From contig CAIKAS010000193.1 of assembly GCA_903825445.1 (NCBI GenBank), positions 1-42,663 of the forward strand: a stretch of DNA of 42,663 nt, in the 5' to 3' direction. Below the pieces are notes generated by a model. That model did not search any database, was not told the DNA's origin, and saw only the letters and a list, made by a program, of their open reading frames with translations. This stretch comes from an uncultured Acidobacteriia bacterium. GTDB lineage: Bacteria > Acidobacteriota > Terriglobia > Bryobacterales > Bryobacteraceae. Below are positions 7,575 to 15,558 of this stretch, one piece after another. Position 1 is the first letter of the stretch. Every line of letters begins with the position of its first letter. The translations under genes and the position numbers were made by a program.

Positions 7575-9779
7575 TTGAGCGATGTCCGAACGGCCAGCGG
7601 TCATTCCGCAACAGCGGCCAGGCGTATGCTGAAACGCCTGCCAGCCATCACCGTGGGATTGTCCGTGATGCTCGCATTCGCGTTTCGGGTCATACCTTCA
7701 TACGAGGCAGTCTTTACTACCAATGGTGTCGGTTTTCAGGAACCCGACGCTTGGTTCCACATGCGCAGCGTCCACAATCTGCTGGCGCATTTTCCATTCC
7801 GCAGTACCTTCGATCCTTACGCCATTTTCCCCGGTGGCGAGAACACCATCACGGGCCCCGGGTGGGACTACATGGTGGCGTCTGCCGCGTGGATCGTCGG
7901 ATTCGGCTCGCCATCCACGAACTTCATCGATGAAATCGGGGCGTGGCTCCCGGCGATTCTAGGAGCACTGCTCCCTGTCCCCGTTTTTTTCTTCGGGCGG
8001 CGTCTGTTCGGAGTCACTGCGGGTATGTTTAGCTCCATATGGGTAGCCATCATCCCGGGAACCTTTCTGTGGGTTGGCCATCTTGGTATGGCAGACCACC
8101 ACGCGGCCGAAGTTCTTCTCAGTCTTCTCGCCGTTGTTGCTCTGTCCAGTGCTGCGGAAACGACCGGCAAGCGGCGGGGCATCGCGGCGCTATCTGCCGG
8201 TGTTGCTCGCGCTGCGTACCTGGCAACACAGATCACCGGGATCTATGTCCCCGGTACCCTCGCATTAGTGGCGGTAATGTGTCCGGCGCTGGTCTCGGTC
8301 ACCTCTATGGCCCTGGCGACTGCGGCTCTGGTGCTTCTCCCCCTTGGTGGCGGCCGTAGTTCGTGGCTGGACTTCATGTGGTTTTCTCTCACGGCTGGTC
8401 TGGCAATCGTCGCGCCACTCGCGCTGCTCCGTCGTGTCGCTCGCAAACGGAACTGGCCCCCGAGATTTGCTTACGCAGCCGTTCTCGTCACGGGTGCGGT
8501 CGTCGCCGCTACCCTTGCGTTCACACACAAAGAAACCCTGCATTCGCTAATCGAGGCGATTCAGAGCTTCCGGCCCGGAGGAAAGGGTCCGGAACTGACG
8601 TCTCAGGTGGCGGAACTGCAGCCCCTTTGGCGCAGTTCACCCGGGGGATTTGGTGCGATGTTTCGGCAGTACGGCATGGCGTGGATAGTTGCCCTGCCGG
8701 GAATTATATTGCTCTTTTTGAAGATATGGCGCGAACGCCGCCCCGTGCTCCTGCTTTTTGCCGCTTGGAGCCTCACCGTCGGTTTTGGAACTTATAGCCA
8801 TCTCCGAATGACTGCGTATTCCGGTGTTGTGATGGCAATCCTCGCCGGAGCCGCCACTGCGTGGATCGTTCGCCTGATTCCGTCCCGAGCTTTCTGGCTG
8901 AGGGCACTCACCGCCGCAATCCTGATCTCGATTGGCGCGGCGACCGCGTTGCCCTCCGGTTATGCGGAGACACATACAGGCTATGCTCCGGGTCGCGACT
9001 GGCTGGCCACTCTGGAGTGGTTGCGCTGGAAGACGCCAGAGCCGCTTGGAGACGCCCGCGCCTGGTACGGCCTTTGGCCGGCGCTAAAACCCGGGGCCGA
9101 ATTCCGTTACCCCGCTACCGCGTACGGCATCATGACGATTTGGGACAAAGGATGGTGGATTGATGGAATTTCCCGCCGTATCCCCAATGCCAACGGCGGT
9201 GAAAGTGGCGCTTACCTCACATCTCGTTTTCTGACCGAGACCGACCCTTCGCAGGCCATCCAAACCTTGCGGCAGGAGCGAACCCGATACGTCATCACCG
9301 AACCGGGTTCCATCACCGGCGGACTACCGTCCCTCGTCGCCATGGCCGGTCGCCAGATCGAAGATTATTCCCGCGTCCTCTACGTGCCGACTCCCAACGG
9401 CGAGCGGAAGCGCATCAGGGTCTACCTTCCTGTTTTCTTCCAATCCATGGCAGCCCGACTCTACCTGTTTGAAGCCCGTCCCGTCGACTCGCGAACGCAC
9501 GGCGTGCAGGTTTTTCTCACCGGGCTCGTGCATCTCGATTCCGGCGAATACAGAGACGAAGTCTCTTCTATCCGAAGCTTTCCTGGCGAAATGGAGGCGC
9601 GAGTCTGGATGGCCTCGCATTCCGAACAGTCGGCCCTCTTGGCCAGTGCCGACCCTACTCTGAGTTGCGTCGATCTCGAAGCGCTGCCGTGGATAAGCCG
9701 CGTGTTCTCTTCCAGCGACGAAACCATCGTCGCGACTCACCAGCCCTCCGTCGTCAAGGTTTTCGAAGTAACCCCATGA
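7575..9779 (+). CDS. STT3/AglB/PglB-type oligosaccharyltransferase (GT66 family)
   Basis: A 734-residue integral membrane protein with about 12-13 hydrophobic helices over residues 24-460 and a large soluble C-terminal domain. It has the diagnostic STT3 landmarks in the right order: the first acidic motif PDAWFHMR with D58; FPFRSTFDPYAIFPGG (73-88), which follows the archaeal AglB pattern; the second metal motif GMADHHAAEV with D174; a TIXE-like SQVAELQP with E347; an Arg in a late helix (HLRMTAYSG, R411); and the catalytic-signature region TIWDKGWWI (521-529) in place of the usual WWDYG. The family moves a lipid-linked oligosaccharide to Asn in N-x-S/T sequons outside the cytoplasmic membrane. 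The frame starts at TTG 7575; ATG 7626 (residue 18) is an alternative just before the first helix. It is coupled to the next GT4 gene and divergent from the other glycosyltransferases. Confidence 0.88.
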   Translation: MSDVRTASGHSATAARRMLKRLPAITVGLSVMLAFAFRVIPSYEAVFTTNGVGFQEPDAWFHMRSVHNLLAHFPFRSTFDPYAIFPGGENTITGPGWDYMVASAAWIVGFGSPSTNFIDEIGAWLPAILGALLPVPVFFFGRRLFGVTAGMFSSIWVAIIPGTFLWVGHLGMADHHAAEVLLSLLAVVALSSAAETTGKRRGIAALSAGVARAAYLATQITGIYVPGTLALVAVMCPALVSVTSMALATAALVLLPLGGGRSSWLDFMWFSLTAGLAIVAPLALLRRVARKRNWPPRFAYAAVLVTGAVVAATLAFTHKETLHSLIEAIQSFRPGGKGPELTSQVAELQPLWRSSPGGFGAMFRQYGMAWIVALPGIILLFLKIWRERRPVLLLFAAWSLTVGFGTYSHLRMTAYSGVVMAILAGAATAWIVRLIPSRAFWLRALTAAILISIGAATALPSGYAETHTGYAPGRDWLATLEWLRWKTPEPLGDARAWYGLWPALKPGAEFRYPATAYGIMTIWDKGWWIDGISRRIPNANGGESGAYLTSRFLTETDPSQAIQTLRQERTRYVITEPGSITGGLPSLVAMAGRQIEDYSRVLYVPTPNGERKRIRVYLPVFFQSMAARLYLFEARPVDSRTHGVQVFLTGLVHLDSGEYRDEVSSIRSFPGEMEARVWMASHSEQSALLASADPTLSCVDLEALPWISRVFSSSDETIVATHQPSVVKVFEVTP

Positions 9780-10879
9780 AGGTATGCATCGATTGTTCGC
9801 CACTTCTGGTTCGAAGCGCGGGCGTAAAGACGTATCTCTATCACTGGCTCAATGCGCTCCGGCGCTCTGAGCCGGAGTCGATTGTCACGTTTCTGGAACC
9901 ACGCGGCAGCACCCTCGAACACGACGCTGGCCCGAATCTCCACCTCTTGCCGCTGGCCTTGTTGTGGGCGCTCAATCACTCTGGCGACGCCATGGTCTCC
10001 CGGTGCTTTCCCGCGTCGTCCGTTATCCACGTTTCCAATCTTCTGCGCCGCTTTCCCAAGGGCCGAAAACTTTCGGCCACCATTCATGACCTCACCGCCT
10101 GGGTGGTGCCGCAATTCCACACGGCTACGCAGCGCGCCGCGGACAGGACTTTTGCCGCCAACGTTTGGCGGCCCGCCGATGGGCTGATCTGCGTCTCGGA
10201 AAACTCTCGTCAGGATGCGTCGCGAATCCTTGGAATCCACCCGCGAAAGATGACTGTCATCTGGCCCGGGGTTCCGGATTCGTATTTCAACGCCGGGACA
10301 TCGGAGGCGCGTGCCGCGGCACAAGTGCTCCAGCTACCCTCTTCGTACTTGCTCTACATCGGCACCATCGAGCCACGCAAGAATGTCGACGGTCTGTTGA
10401 CAGCCTGGTTCTCCCTTCCCGCTGATCTTCGACGCGATCACACGCTGATCGTCGCAGGCATGCCCGGCTGGAATGCGGAAAACACGCTTCAGCGTCTTCG
10501 GCACACCGCCAGACCAGGCTCGGGAGTCCGTTATCTCGGCTATGTCCCGGAAACTTTGATGCCGGGCCTCACGGCAGGCGCCCGCGCCCTCATCTACCCC
10601 AGCTTCTACGAAGGCTTTGGCATCCCTGTTGCTCAGGCACTCGCCGCCGGCTGCCCCGTCATCACGTCCGGCATTTCTTCCTTACCCGAAATCGCAGGGG
10701 ATGCCGCGTTGTTTGTCGAACCCCATAGTCCCGGGGAAATTGCCACCGCCATCCGGCGCTTGTGCGAGTCGGACGCCGATTGCGAACGATTGCGATCGGC
10801 GGGCAGAGAGCGCGCAAAGCTGTTTTCGTGGGGACGCGCTGCCCGTGAGTCGTTGGAGTATTTTCGCAATCTGACGTAG
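9776..10879 (+). CDS. Family 4 glycosyltransferase
   Basis: A 367-residue GT-B enzyme. Recognised parts are the N-terminal KVCIDCSPL strand, HVSNLL, ATIHDLTAW, the donor-domain start IGTIEPRKN, and SFYEGFGIPVAQALAAG, where the first Glu of the E-x7-E motif is kept and the second is Gln. The reading frame is open from 9665, but the ATG at 9776 is chosen. It overlaps the stop of the oligosaccharyltransferase gene (ATGA), and the start falls directly before the first beta strand. The tight coupling suggests it works on the same glycan, probably assembling the lipid-linked donor in the cytoplasm. Sugar specificity is not predictable. Confidence 0.88.
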   Translation: MKVCIDCSPLLVRSAGVKTYLYHWLNALRRSEPESIVTFLEPRGSTLEHDAGPNLHLLPLALLWALNHSGDAMVSRCFPASSVIHVSNLLRRFPKGRKLSATIHDLTAWVVPQFHTATQRAADRTFAANVWRPADGLICVSENSRQDASRILGIHPRKMTVIWPGVPDSYFNAGTSEARAAAQVLQLPSSYLLYIGTIEPRKNVDGLLTAWFSLPADLRRDHTLIVAGMPGWNAENTLQRLRHTARPGSGVRYLGYVPETLMPGLTAGARALIYPSFYEGFGIPVAQALAAGCPVITSGISSLPEIAGDAALFVEPHSPGEIATAIRRLCESDADCERLRSAGRERAKLFSWGRAARESLEYFRNLT

Positions 10880-10888
10880 TTTCGTCAG
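10871..10888. terminator. Short hairpin between convergent glycosyltransferase genes
   Basis: CTGACG and CGTCAG form a perfect 6-base stem with a 6-base loop, and the two convergent stop codons lie inside it. No long T-tract follows on either strand, so this is only a weak candidate for a shared terminator. Confidence 0.35.
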
Positions 10889-12009
10889 CGAACAGCGGCC
10901 GCGCGCAGTTCGCGCAGTGTTGCTTCCGCCGCTCGATTCCAGTCGAATTCAGCTGCGCGGCGCGAGCCATTGGTGATCGCTCGTAATCGAAACGCCTCAT
11001 CCTGCGTGATCGTCTCCATTGCCGAGTACATCGCCTCCACCGAATGTGGATCGAAGCGTTGTGCTGCGCCATCGTCTATTTCGCAGAAAGCGGGAATCGA
11101 TGAACACGCGCAGGGAATTCCAGCTGCCATGGCCTCTACCAGCGGCATGCCAAAGCCTTCGAAAACACTTGGCGCGAAAAACGCATCCGCGCTCCGAAAC
11201 AGCGAGTAGAGTTCCGAACGCGATATCCAGCCCGTGAACTCGACATCGTCCGCCAGGCCCAGTTTTCGCACTAGATTTTCCAGATGTGCGGCAGCGCTGC
11301 CGCGTAGCCCTGCGATTACGAACCTGTACTCCGGATGATGCGTGCGAAATCTCCGAAACGCTTCCAGCGCCCGATCCAGGTTCTTATGCCGATGCAGTGT
11401 GGAAACCGCGAGAATGAACGGCCTGCTCAAATCAGCTCCGCCGCCACGCCGTTCGCTTCCGATTTCAAAAAATGCGGGATCCACACCGTGCGGAATAATA
11501 GCCATTTTTGCGGTGGCTCCCGGGTACATCTCCGCAAGGTCGCGCGCTGTATTTCCTGAGATGGCAATGAGCTTCGCCGACCTCGCCGCCGATGCCGCCA
11601 GAAGGATCCTCCAGAAAGGCAACTCCCACACGCGAAAGAACTCCGGGTGCTTCCTGTGTTGCAGATCGTGAAACACCGTCACTTGAGGGCAGTCCGTAAG
11701 GACGGGCCCGGTGAACCCCGGATTCAACAATACGTCAATACGCCGATTCGTCAGAAGTCGCGGCATCCGGAGTTGCTCGAACAGAATTCGTGCCGGCCGG
11801 AGGGTCGCATGGACCCCGCAGCGAACCGGACGAAATCGCGGGCTCACCGGAACGAACGAGTCGCTGGTTTCCCGATTCAGAAAGACGAAATACTCGCCGG
11901 TGTCGTCGATGCGGGCCAGTGAACGCAGTAGAAACTCAAGATAGATTTCGGTGCCTCCAACCCCGCCGGGGATAAGGTACAGAGCGTTGATGCCAATTCG
12001 CAGAGCCAC
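10885..12009 (-). CDS. Family 4 glycosyltransferase (mannosyltransferase-like)
   Basis: A 374-residue GT-B enzyme with INALYLIPGGVGGTE at the N-terminus (Gly-rich nucleotide-sugar loop), VTVFHDLQH, IAISGNTA, IIPHGVD, the donor-domain start VSTLHRHKN and an intact E-x7-E motif in SVFEGFGMPLVEAMAAG. The start is GTG at 12009 with AGAGG about 9 bases upstream. It converges on the coupled OST/GT4 pair with only 5 bases between stops, so it is transcribed separately but belongs to the same locus. It most resembles the WbaZ/mannosyltransferase-like branch of GT4; the donor sugar remains a guess. Confidence 0.87.
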   Translation of the reverse strand: MALRIGINALYLIPGGVGGTEIYLEFLLRSLARIDDTGEYFVFLNRETSDSFVPVSPRFRPVRCGVHATLRPARILFEQLRMPRLLTNRRIDVLLNPGFTGPVLTDCPQVTVFHDLQHRKHPEFFRVWELPFWRILLAASAARSAKLIAISGNTARDLAEMYPGATAKMAIIPHGVDPAFFEIGSERRGGGADLSRPFILAVSTLHRHKNLDRALEAFRRFRTHHPEYRFVIAGLRGSAAAHLENLVRKLGLADDVEFTGWISRSELYSLFRSADAFFAPSVFEGFGMPLVEAMAAGIPCACSSIPAFCEIDDGAAQRFDPHSVEAMYSAMETITQDEAFRLRAITNGSRRAAEFDWNRAAEATLRELRAAAVR

Positions 12010-12106
12010 CGTTGGTGCCTCTTAGCCTTCCCGGCAGCCCAAATGTGGCGCGTATGTTCCTTCGGCTGGAATGTGCCGATTTCGTCCGGTACAATTCCGC
12101 ACTATG

Positions 12107-12412
12107 CTAGTCTCCCGTGGTATCGGCGGTAACAGGCGGTTCGTAGTCAAACTTGCGGCAATTGAGCATGCACTCCGAAAGCGCGCCCAATAGCGAGTTT
12201 GCCCATCCACTTGGCTGGTATTTTGTCGTCTGATCGAACGGCAAATCGGTCATCGCAAAGAAGCGCAGAGACCCCACCTGCGGCGTTGCAAACTCCTTCA
12301 CCGTGATCCGCACCTCGATTTCTCCGCCGGCGAATTTCTTTAGCACGGAGAAATAGTGCAGCTTCGCAAGGCGTTCGGAAGGATCGTTTTGTGCGTATAT
12401 CCAGTCTTCCAT
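12107..12412 (-). CDS. Small conserved protein of unknown function
   Basis: A 101-residue soluble protein starting MEDWIYAQNDPSERLAKLHY. It has no signal peptide, membrane helix or metal motif. The start is well supported: AAGGA lies about 10 bases before the ATG, with an AT-rich stretch (TATTTTAA) just upstream. The middle (GEIEVRITVKEF) looks like a beta-rich segment and the C-terminal part (GWANSLLGALSECMLN) like a helix. I do not recognise a characterised family. It stands alone between the glycosyltransferase locus and the isomerase-like gene. Confidence 0.7.
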   Translation of the reverse strand: MEDWIYAQNDPSERLAKLHYFSVLKKFAGGEIEVRITVKEFATPQVGSLRFFAMTDLPFDQTTKYQPSGWANSLLGALSECMLNCRKFDYEPPVTADTTGD

Positions 12413-12529
12413 CGTTGATGTTCCTTAAAATAGCTGATGACCAATGGATCGTTTGATGGCTATCCAGGATCGGCGCCCGCGTCGCGTGGCGGGAACTATC
12501 AAGTTACCAAGAACCCGCGACTCGTGCGC

Positions 12530-13549
12530 CTACGCCAGTGCCTTCCGGCAAAACTCTACGCACTTGCCCACTTCCGCCACTGAATCCGACCCGGCCGGTA
12601 CCGGATATTCCAGTTCGATCGCTGCCGTAAACTTGTACTTCTTCTTCCGCATGAGTTGCAGGATCTCCGCCAGCGGTGTATCGCCGGTACCCCATGGCAA
12701 ATTCTTCTGACCATGCTCCGGCGTTGTCCGGTCTTTCAGATGCATGTTCGCCATCCGATCGTGCAGCTTCTCGATCACGGGAATCGGACTCAATCCGGTG
12801 CCCGCAACGTAGTGCCCGCAATCCAGTTGCGCGGCATTTCCTTTCGATTGTGCCAGTGCCGCGTCCCAGGCCGTGAGCGTCGCCTGCGTGTGTGCATGGT
12901 AAGCGACCAGCATCTTATGCTTGACCGCAAAGTCTCCCAGTCGCTGCGTGTGTTTCAGGTCGGTTGGCAATTCCCCGCCAATCTGATTGGCTCCCAACGA
13001 TGCAGCCAGTGTGAACGCATACTCATATTCTTCGTCCGACATGTTCATGTCCGGCAGTATTCTGACCTCGTAAATATGAACTCCGGCATCGTTGTACATC
13101 TTGCGAAACGCCTTGAACTTATCCACCGACGCCGATAGCCGCCACTTCTTCAGTGCTGCCGCCGCTGCCAGTTGTTCGGGCGTTGGACCACGCTCCGCAG
13201 CACCACCTCTTCCAGCAGCAGCTGTGGCGCCGCGTCCACCCGAGCCACCGCGTGCCCCACCTGTATTCGACGGTATCGGAGCAGGCGCGGGCGCACCGGC
13301 CCAGGCTTCGATCGGCTCCGGTGAAAGTTCCACTGAGCTCAATCCATTAGTGATCAGATGCTTCAGGATCGCTTCGCCATTGTTCGCGTCCGGCATCGCG
13401 CGATAGCTATAAGGCGCGATAACGCCAATCTGCACGCCATCGAAACTGGAATTGGGCTTTGCGGTCAGCGTAGCTGGCAGGGCGGCCCACGGTGCCACAG
13501 GCAATGTTGCCGCTGCTATTTTGCCAAAGTCGCGTCTCGTGAAATCCAT
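12530..13549 (-). CDS. Exported sugar phosphate isomerase/epimerase-like protein (xylose-isomerase TIM-barrel family)
   Basis: A 339-residue protein with a Tat signal peptide (TRRDFGKIAAATLPVAPWA) followed by an AP-endonuclease-2-like TIM barrel. Barrel landmarks are IGVIAPYSYR, SSVELSPEP, YEVRILPDMN, LVAYHAHTQ, QLDCGHYVAGTG, NMHLKDRT, LPWGTGDTPL and AAIELEYP, with His, Asp and Glu where the metal ligands of this superfamily occur. Residues about 84-122 are a low-complexity Pro/Ala then Gly/Arg/Ala-rich insert. Such exported isomerase-like proteins are abundant in Solibacter-type acidobacteria and probably act on sugars or sugar acids in the periplasm. The start has GGGGAG 7 bases upstream and a good sigma-70 promoter before it. 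Confidence 0.82.
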   Translation of the reverse strand: MDFTRRDFGKIAAATLPVAPWAALPATLTAKPNSSFDGVQIGVIAPYSYRAMPDANNGEAILKHLITNGLSSVELSPEPIEAWAGAPAPAPIPSNTGGARGGSGGRGATAAAGRGGAAERGPTPEQLAAAAALKKWRLSASVDKFKAFRKMYNDAGVHIYEVRILPDMNMSDEEYEYAFTLAASLGANQIGGELPTDLKHTQRLGDFAVKHKMLVAYHAHTQATLTAWDAALAQSKGNAAQLDCGHYVAGTGLSPIPVIEKLHDRMANMHLKDRTTPEHGQKNLPWGTGDTPLAEILQLMRKKKYKFTAAIELEYPVPAGSDSVAEVGKCVEFCRKALA

Positions 13550-13567
13550 GTGAATTCTCCCCGTGTA

Positions 13568-13596
13568 CTTTTATCGAACGGTGGAGGTAAAGTCAA
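13568..13596 (-). promoter_or_regulatory. Sigma-70 type promoter for the exported isomerase-like gene
   Basis: Read on the minus strand, TTGACT (13591-13596) is separated by exactly 17 bases from TAAAAG (13568-13573), about 20 bases before the ATG at 13549. This is the clearest -35/-10 pair noticed in the window. Confidence 0.55.
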
Positions 13597-13717
13597 GCGA
13601 GACGGATCGACGACGACTACCGGTCTGTAAATGAGTGGGACGGCTGGCTTAATTCTTTGGAACTGAGTACCAAACTCTTGCAGCGGAGTTTGCGGCCAGG
13701 CTAAGCCCTTGAAAAAA

Positions 13718-13792
13718 TGGAGCGGGAGACGGGAATCGGACCCGCAACCAACAGCTTGGAAGGCTGTGACTCTACCATTGAGTTACTCCCGC
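13718..13792 (-). tRNA. tRNA-Gly (anticodon UCC)
   Basis: A complete cloverleaf of 75 bases including an encoded CCA. The acceptor stem is GCGGGAG/CTCCCGC with discriminator T. The D arm is ACTC/GAGT with loop AATGGTA, the anticodon arm ACAGC/GCTGT with loop CTTCCAA (anticodon TCC), and the T stem GCGGG/CCCGT. The T loop reads TCCGATT instead of the near-universal TTCGANN, so position 55, normally pseudouridine, is C. A T6 run follows directly after CCA, and a perfect 7-base hairpin (13671-13692, loop of 8) lies further downstream. Either may end transcription. The gene is 35 bases downstream of argD on the same strand. Confidence 0.95.
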
Positions 13793-13827
13793 TCAATCGG
13801 TATAACCCGATTATAACAAGCCCGTGT

Positions 13828-15021
13828 TTAAACGGTCGACATAGCGCGTGCCAAAATCTCCACTGCCTCATCCACGTGCTGTTCGGTAATGATGTACGGC
13901 GGCAGGAAGCGCAGTACGGTATCGTGCGTGCAGTTCATCAGTAACCCATCCGCCATGGCCCGCGCCGTGATGTCCTTGCCTGGAATCGTAAGTTCCACGC
14001 CCACCATCAGGCCAAATACCCGCACTTCTTTGATGAAGCTGAAGCGCGTCGCCAGATCTTCTAATCGAGCGCGGAAATAGCTGCTGATGCGCGGAATCTG
14101 CGGCAGCAGGTCCTCCAGAATATCAAAGAATTCCAGCGCCACCCGAGCCGCCAGCGCGTTGCCGCCGAACGTCGACCCGTGCATTCCGGGCCGGATCGAT
14201 TTCGCCGCCCGCTCGTTCGCTGCAATGATCCCCATTGGCACACCGCAGGCCAGCGGTTTCGCCGCCGTCATGATGTCCGGCATGATGGCCGGATCGGACA
14301 ACTGATATCCGAAGTACTTGCCTGTCCGTCCCACACCGCACTGAATTTCGTCGAAACAGAGCAGGGCATCGTGCTTGTCCGCCAGTTCGCGCGCGCGGCG
14401 CAGAAATGCCGGATCGATCGGATTCACGCCGCCTTCACCCTGGATCCATTCCATGCAAAGCCCGGCAGTACGGTCGGTGACTGCTGCTTCGAGCGCCGCG
14501 ATGTCGTCTGGTGGTACAAACTTCACGCCCGGGATTAACGGCTCGAAATCCTTCCGGTACTTCGGCTGCCCCGTCACGGAAAGCGCGCCCAGACTTCGTC
14601 CGTGGAACGAATTCTCCAGCGACACGATCTCGTATTTTTCGGGATTGATCGCATGGCCGTGCGACTTCATCATCTTGAGCGCGCCTTCCATCGACTCGGT
14701 ACCGCTGTTTGTGAAGAAGGTCCGCGCCAGACCGCTGGTTTCGGCAATACGCTTTGCCAGCGGTCCCTGAAACTCGTTGTAAAAAAGATTCGATGTGTGG
14801 ATCAGCCTGGCCGCCTGATCGCGGATAGCTGCCACAATGCGCGGATGGTTCTGTCCCAGCGCGTTCACGCCGATACCGGCAATGAAATCGAGATAGCGCT
14901 TCCCGTTGGCATCCCACATATACGGGCCGTCACCACGTACGATGACGATCGGGTTACGGGCGTAATTTTGCAGCAGATACTGCGCTTCGAGTTCGACAAC
15001 ATTGACGGCGGATTCGGTCAT
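13828..15021 (-). CDS. argD: Acetylornithine aminotransferase-type class III aminotransferase
   Basis: A 397-residue PLP enzyme of the acetylornithine/succinyldiaminopimelate aminotransferase group (arginine biosynthesis, cytoplasm). Visible features are the N-terminal YMWDANGKRYLDFIAGIGV, FTNSGTESMEGALKM for phosphate binding, SFHGRSLGALS, the PLP-ring Asp in CFDEIQCGVGRTGKYF, the Schiff-base Lys in AAKPLACGVPMG, and HGSTFGGNALA. Length is normal for the family. The ATG overlaps the stop of the small upstream gene by one base (TAATG), so the two are probably co-translated. No other arginine gene is nearby, and a related omega-aminotransferase is possible. Confidence 0.88.
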   Translation of the reverse strand: MTESAVNVVELEAQYLLQNYARNPIVIVRGDGPYMWDANGKRYLDFIAGIGVNALGQNHPRIVAAIRDQAARLIHTSNLFYNEFQGPLAKRIAETSGLARTFFTNSGTESMEGALKMMKSHGHAINPEKYEIVSLENSFHGRSLGALSVTGQPKYRKDFEPLIPGVKFVPPDDIAALEAAVTDRTAGLCMEWIQGEGGVNPIDPAFLRRARELADKHDALLCFDEIQCGVGRTGKYFGYQLSDPAIMPDIMTAAKPLACGVPMGIIAANERAAKSIRPGMHGSTFGGNALAARVALEFFDILEDLLPQIPRISSYFRARLEDLATRFSFIKEVRVFGLMVGVELTIPGKDITARAMADGLLMNCTHDTVLRFLPPYIITEQHVDEAVEILARAMSTV

Positions 15022-15350
15022 TAGTTCGATGATACAGGGGCTGCGGGTATCGTCGCCGACATTGCCGCAGGTGCTGCTGCCGGGGTCGCCGCCGTCTGAT
15101 GTTTTCCGAAGACGCCTGCCGCATTCAGGCCGGCCACGGCGATGTTCGTCATAGCCTCAATACCTGCCAGCCAGTTCGTCTTAGTGACCTGCTCCCCAAC
15201 CTGGCCAACTTCAAAGGCCGTGGCCGCGGCACCCAGTACGAGATTCATTTTCTGTTGTCCCGCGTTTGAGATCGGAATGGCCTGTTCCACAGCCTGGACG
15301 GTCTGAAGAATCGCCGGAAATGCGTTAAAAATCGCAAGAAAAGTATTCAT
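15021..15350 (-). CDS. Small Ala-rich protein of unknown function coupled to argD
   Basis: A 109-residue protein. Residues 1-25 are hydrophobic/helical (NTFLAIFNAFPAILQTV), followed by helices with Ala/Val faces (NLVLGAAATAFEVG, IEAMTNIAVAGLNAAGV) and a Pro/Ala-rich tail. No Cys or charged catalytic motif is seen. Its stop overlaps the argD start (TAATG). It could be a small membrane-associated or phage-derived structural protein, but I do not recognise a family. The coupling to argD may be incidental. Confidence 0.6.
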   Translation of the reverse strand: MNTFLAIFNAFPAILQTVQAVEQAIPISNAGQQKMNLVLGAAATAFEVGQVGEQVTKTNWLAGIEAMTNIAVAGLNAAGVFGKHQTAATPAAAPAAMSATIPAAPVSSN

Positions 15351-15558
15351 GCCCCAATGTTAGAGACTGCGGACATGCATTCCGTTCTGCCAAAAACTCA
15401 AACAAATGAAAACAAACCAAATAGAGTTCGCAATTCGACGTTACTGAAAAAAATCTCACCAGCTTGCGGCGTGAGCAGCACCCTGGGCGGAACGGATTGC
15501 CAGTTTGTCTGTGTCCCGTGTGGGGCGTATGGTGGACAATGGAAACTGAATCTTCGCC

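Noticed and set aside
7566..7580. TATGAT as a promoter -10 for the oligosaccharyltransferase gene
   Set aside because: No acceptable -35 lies 16-18 bases upstream. A similar TATGAT before the FrnE-like gene (25509-25514) also lacks one, so promoters are not claimed.
7575..9779. Reading the membrane protein as an ArnT/PMT-type or O-antigen-ligase-type enzyme
   Set aside because: The DHH motif, the F-P-x-R-x3-F-D-P segment and the WD-x-G site fit STT3 in order and spacing and are not features of those families.
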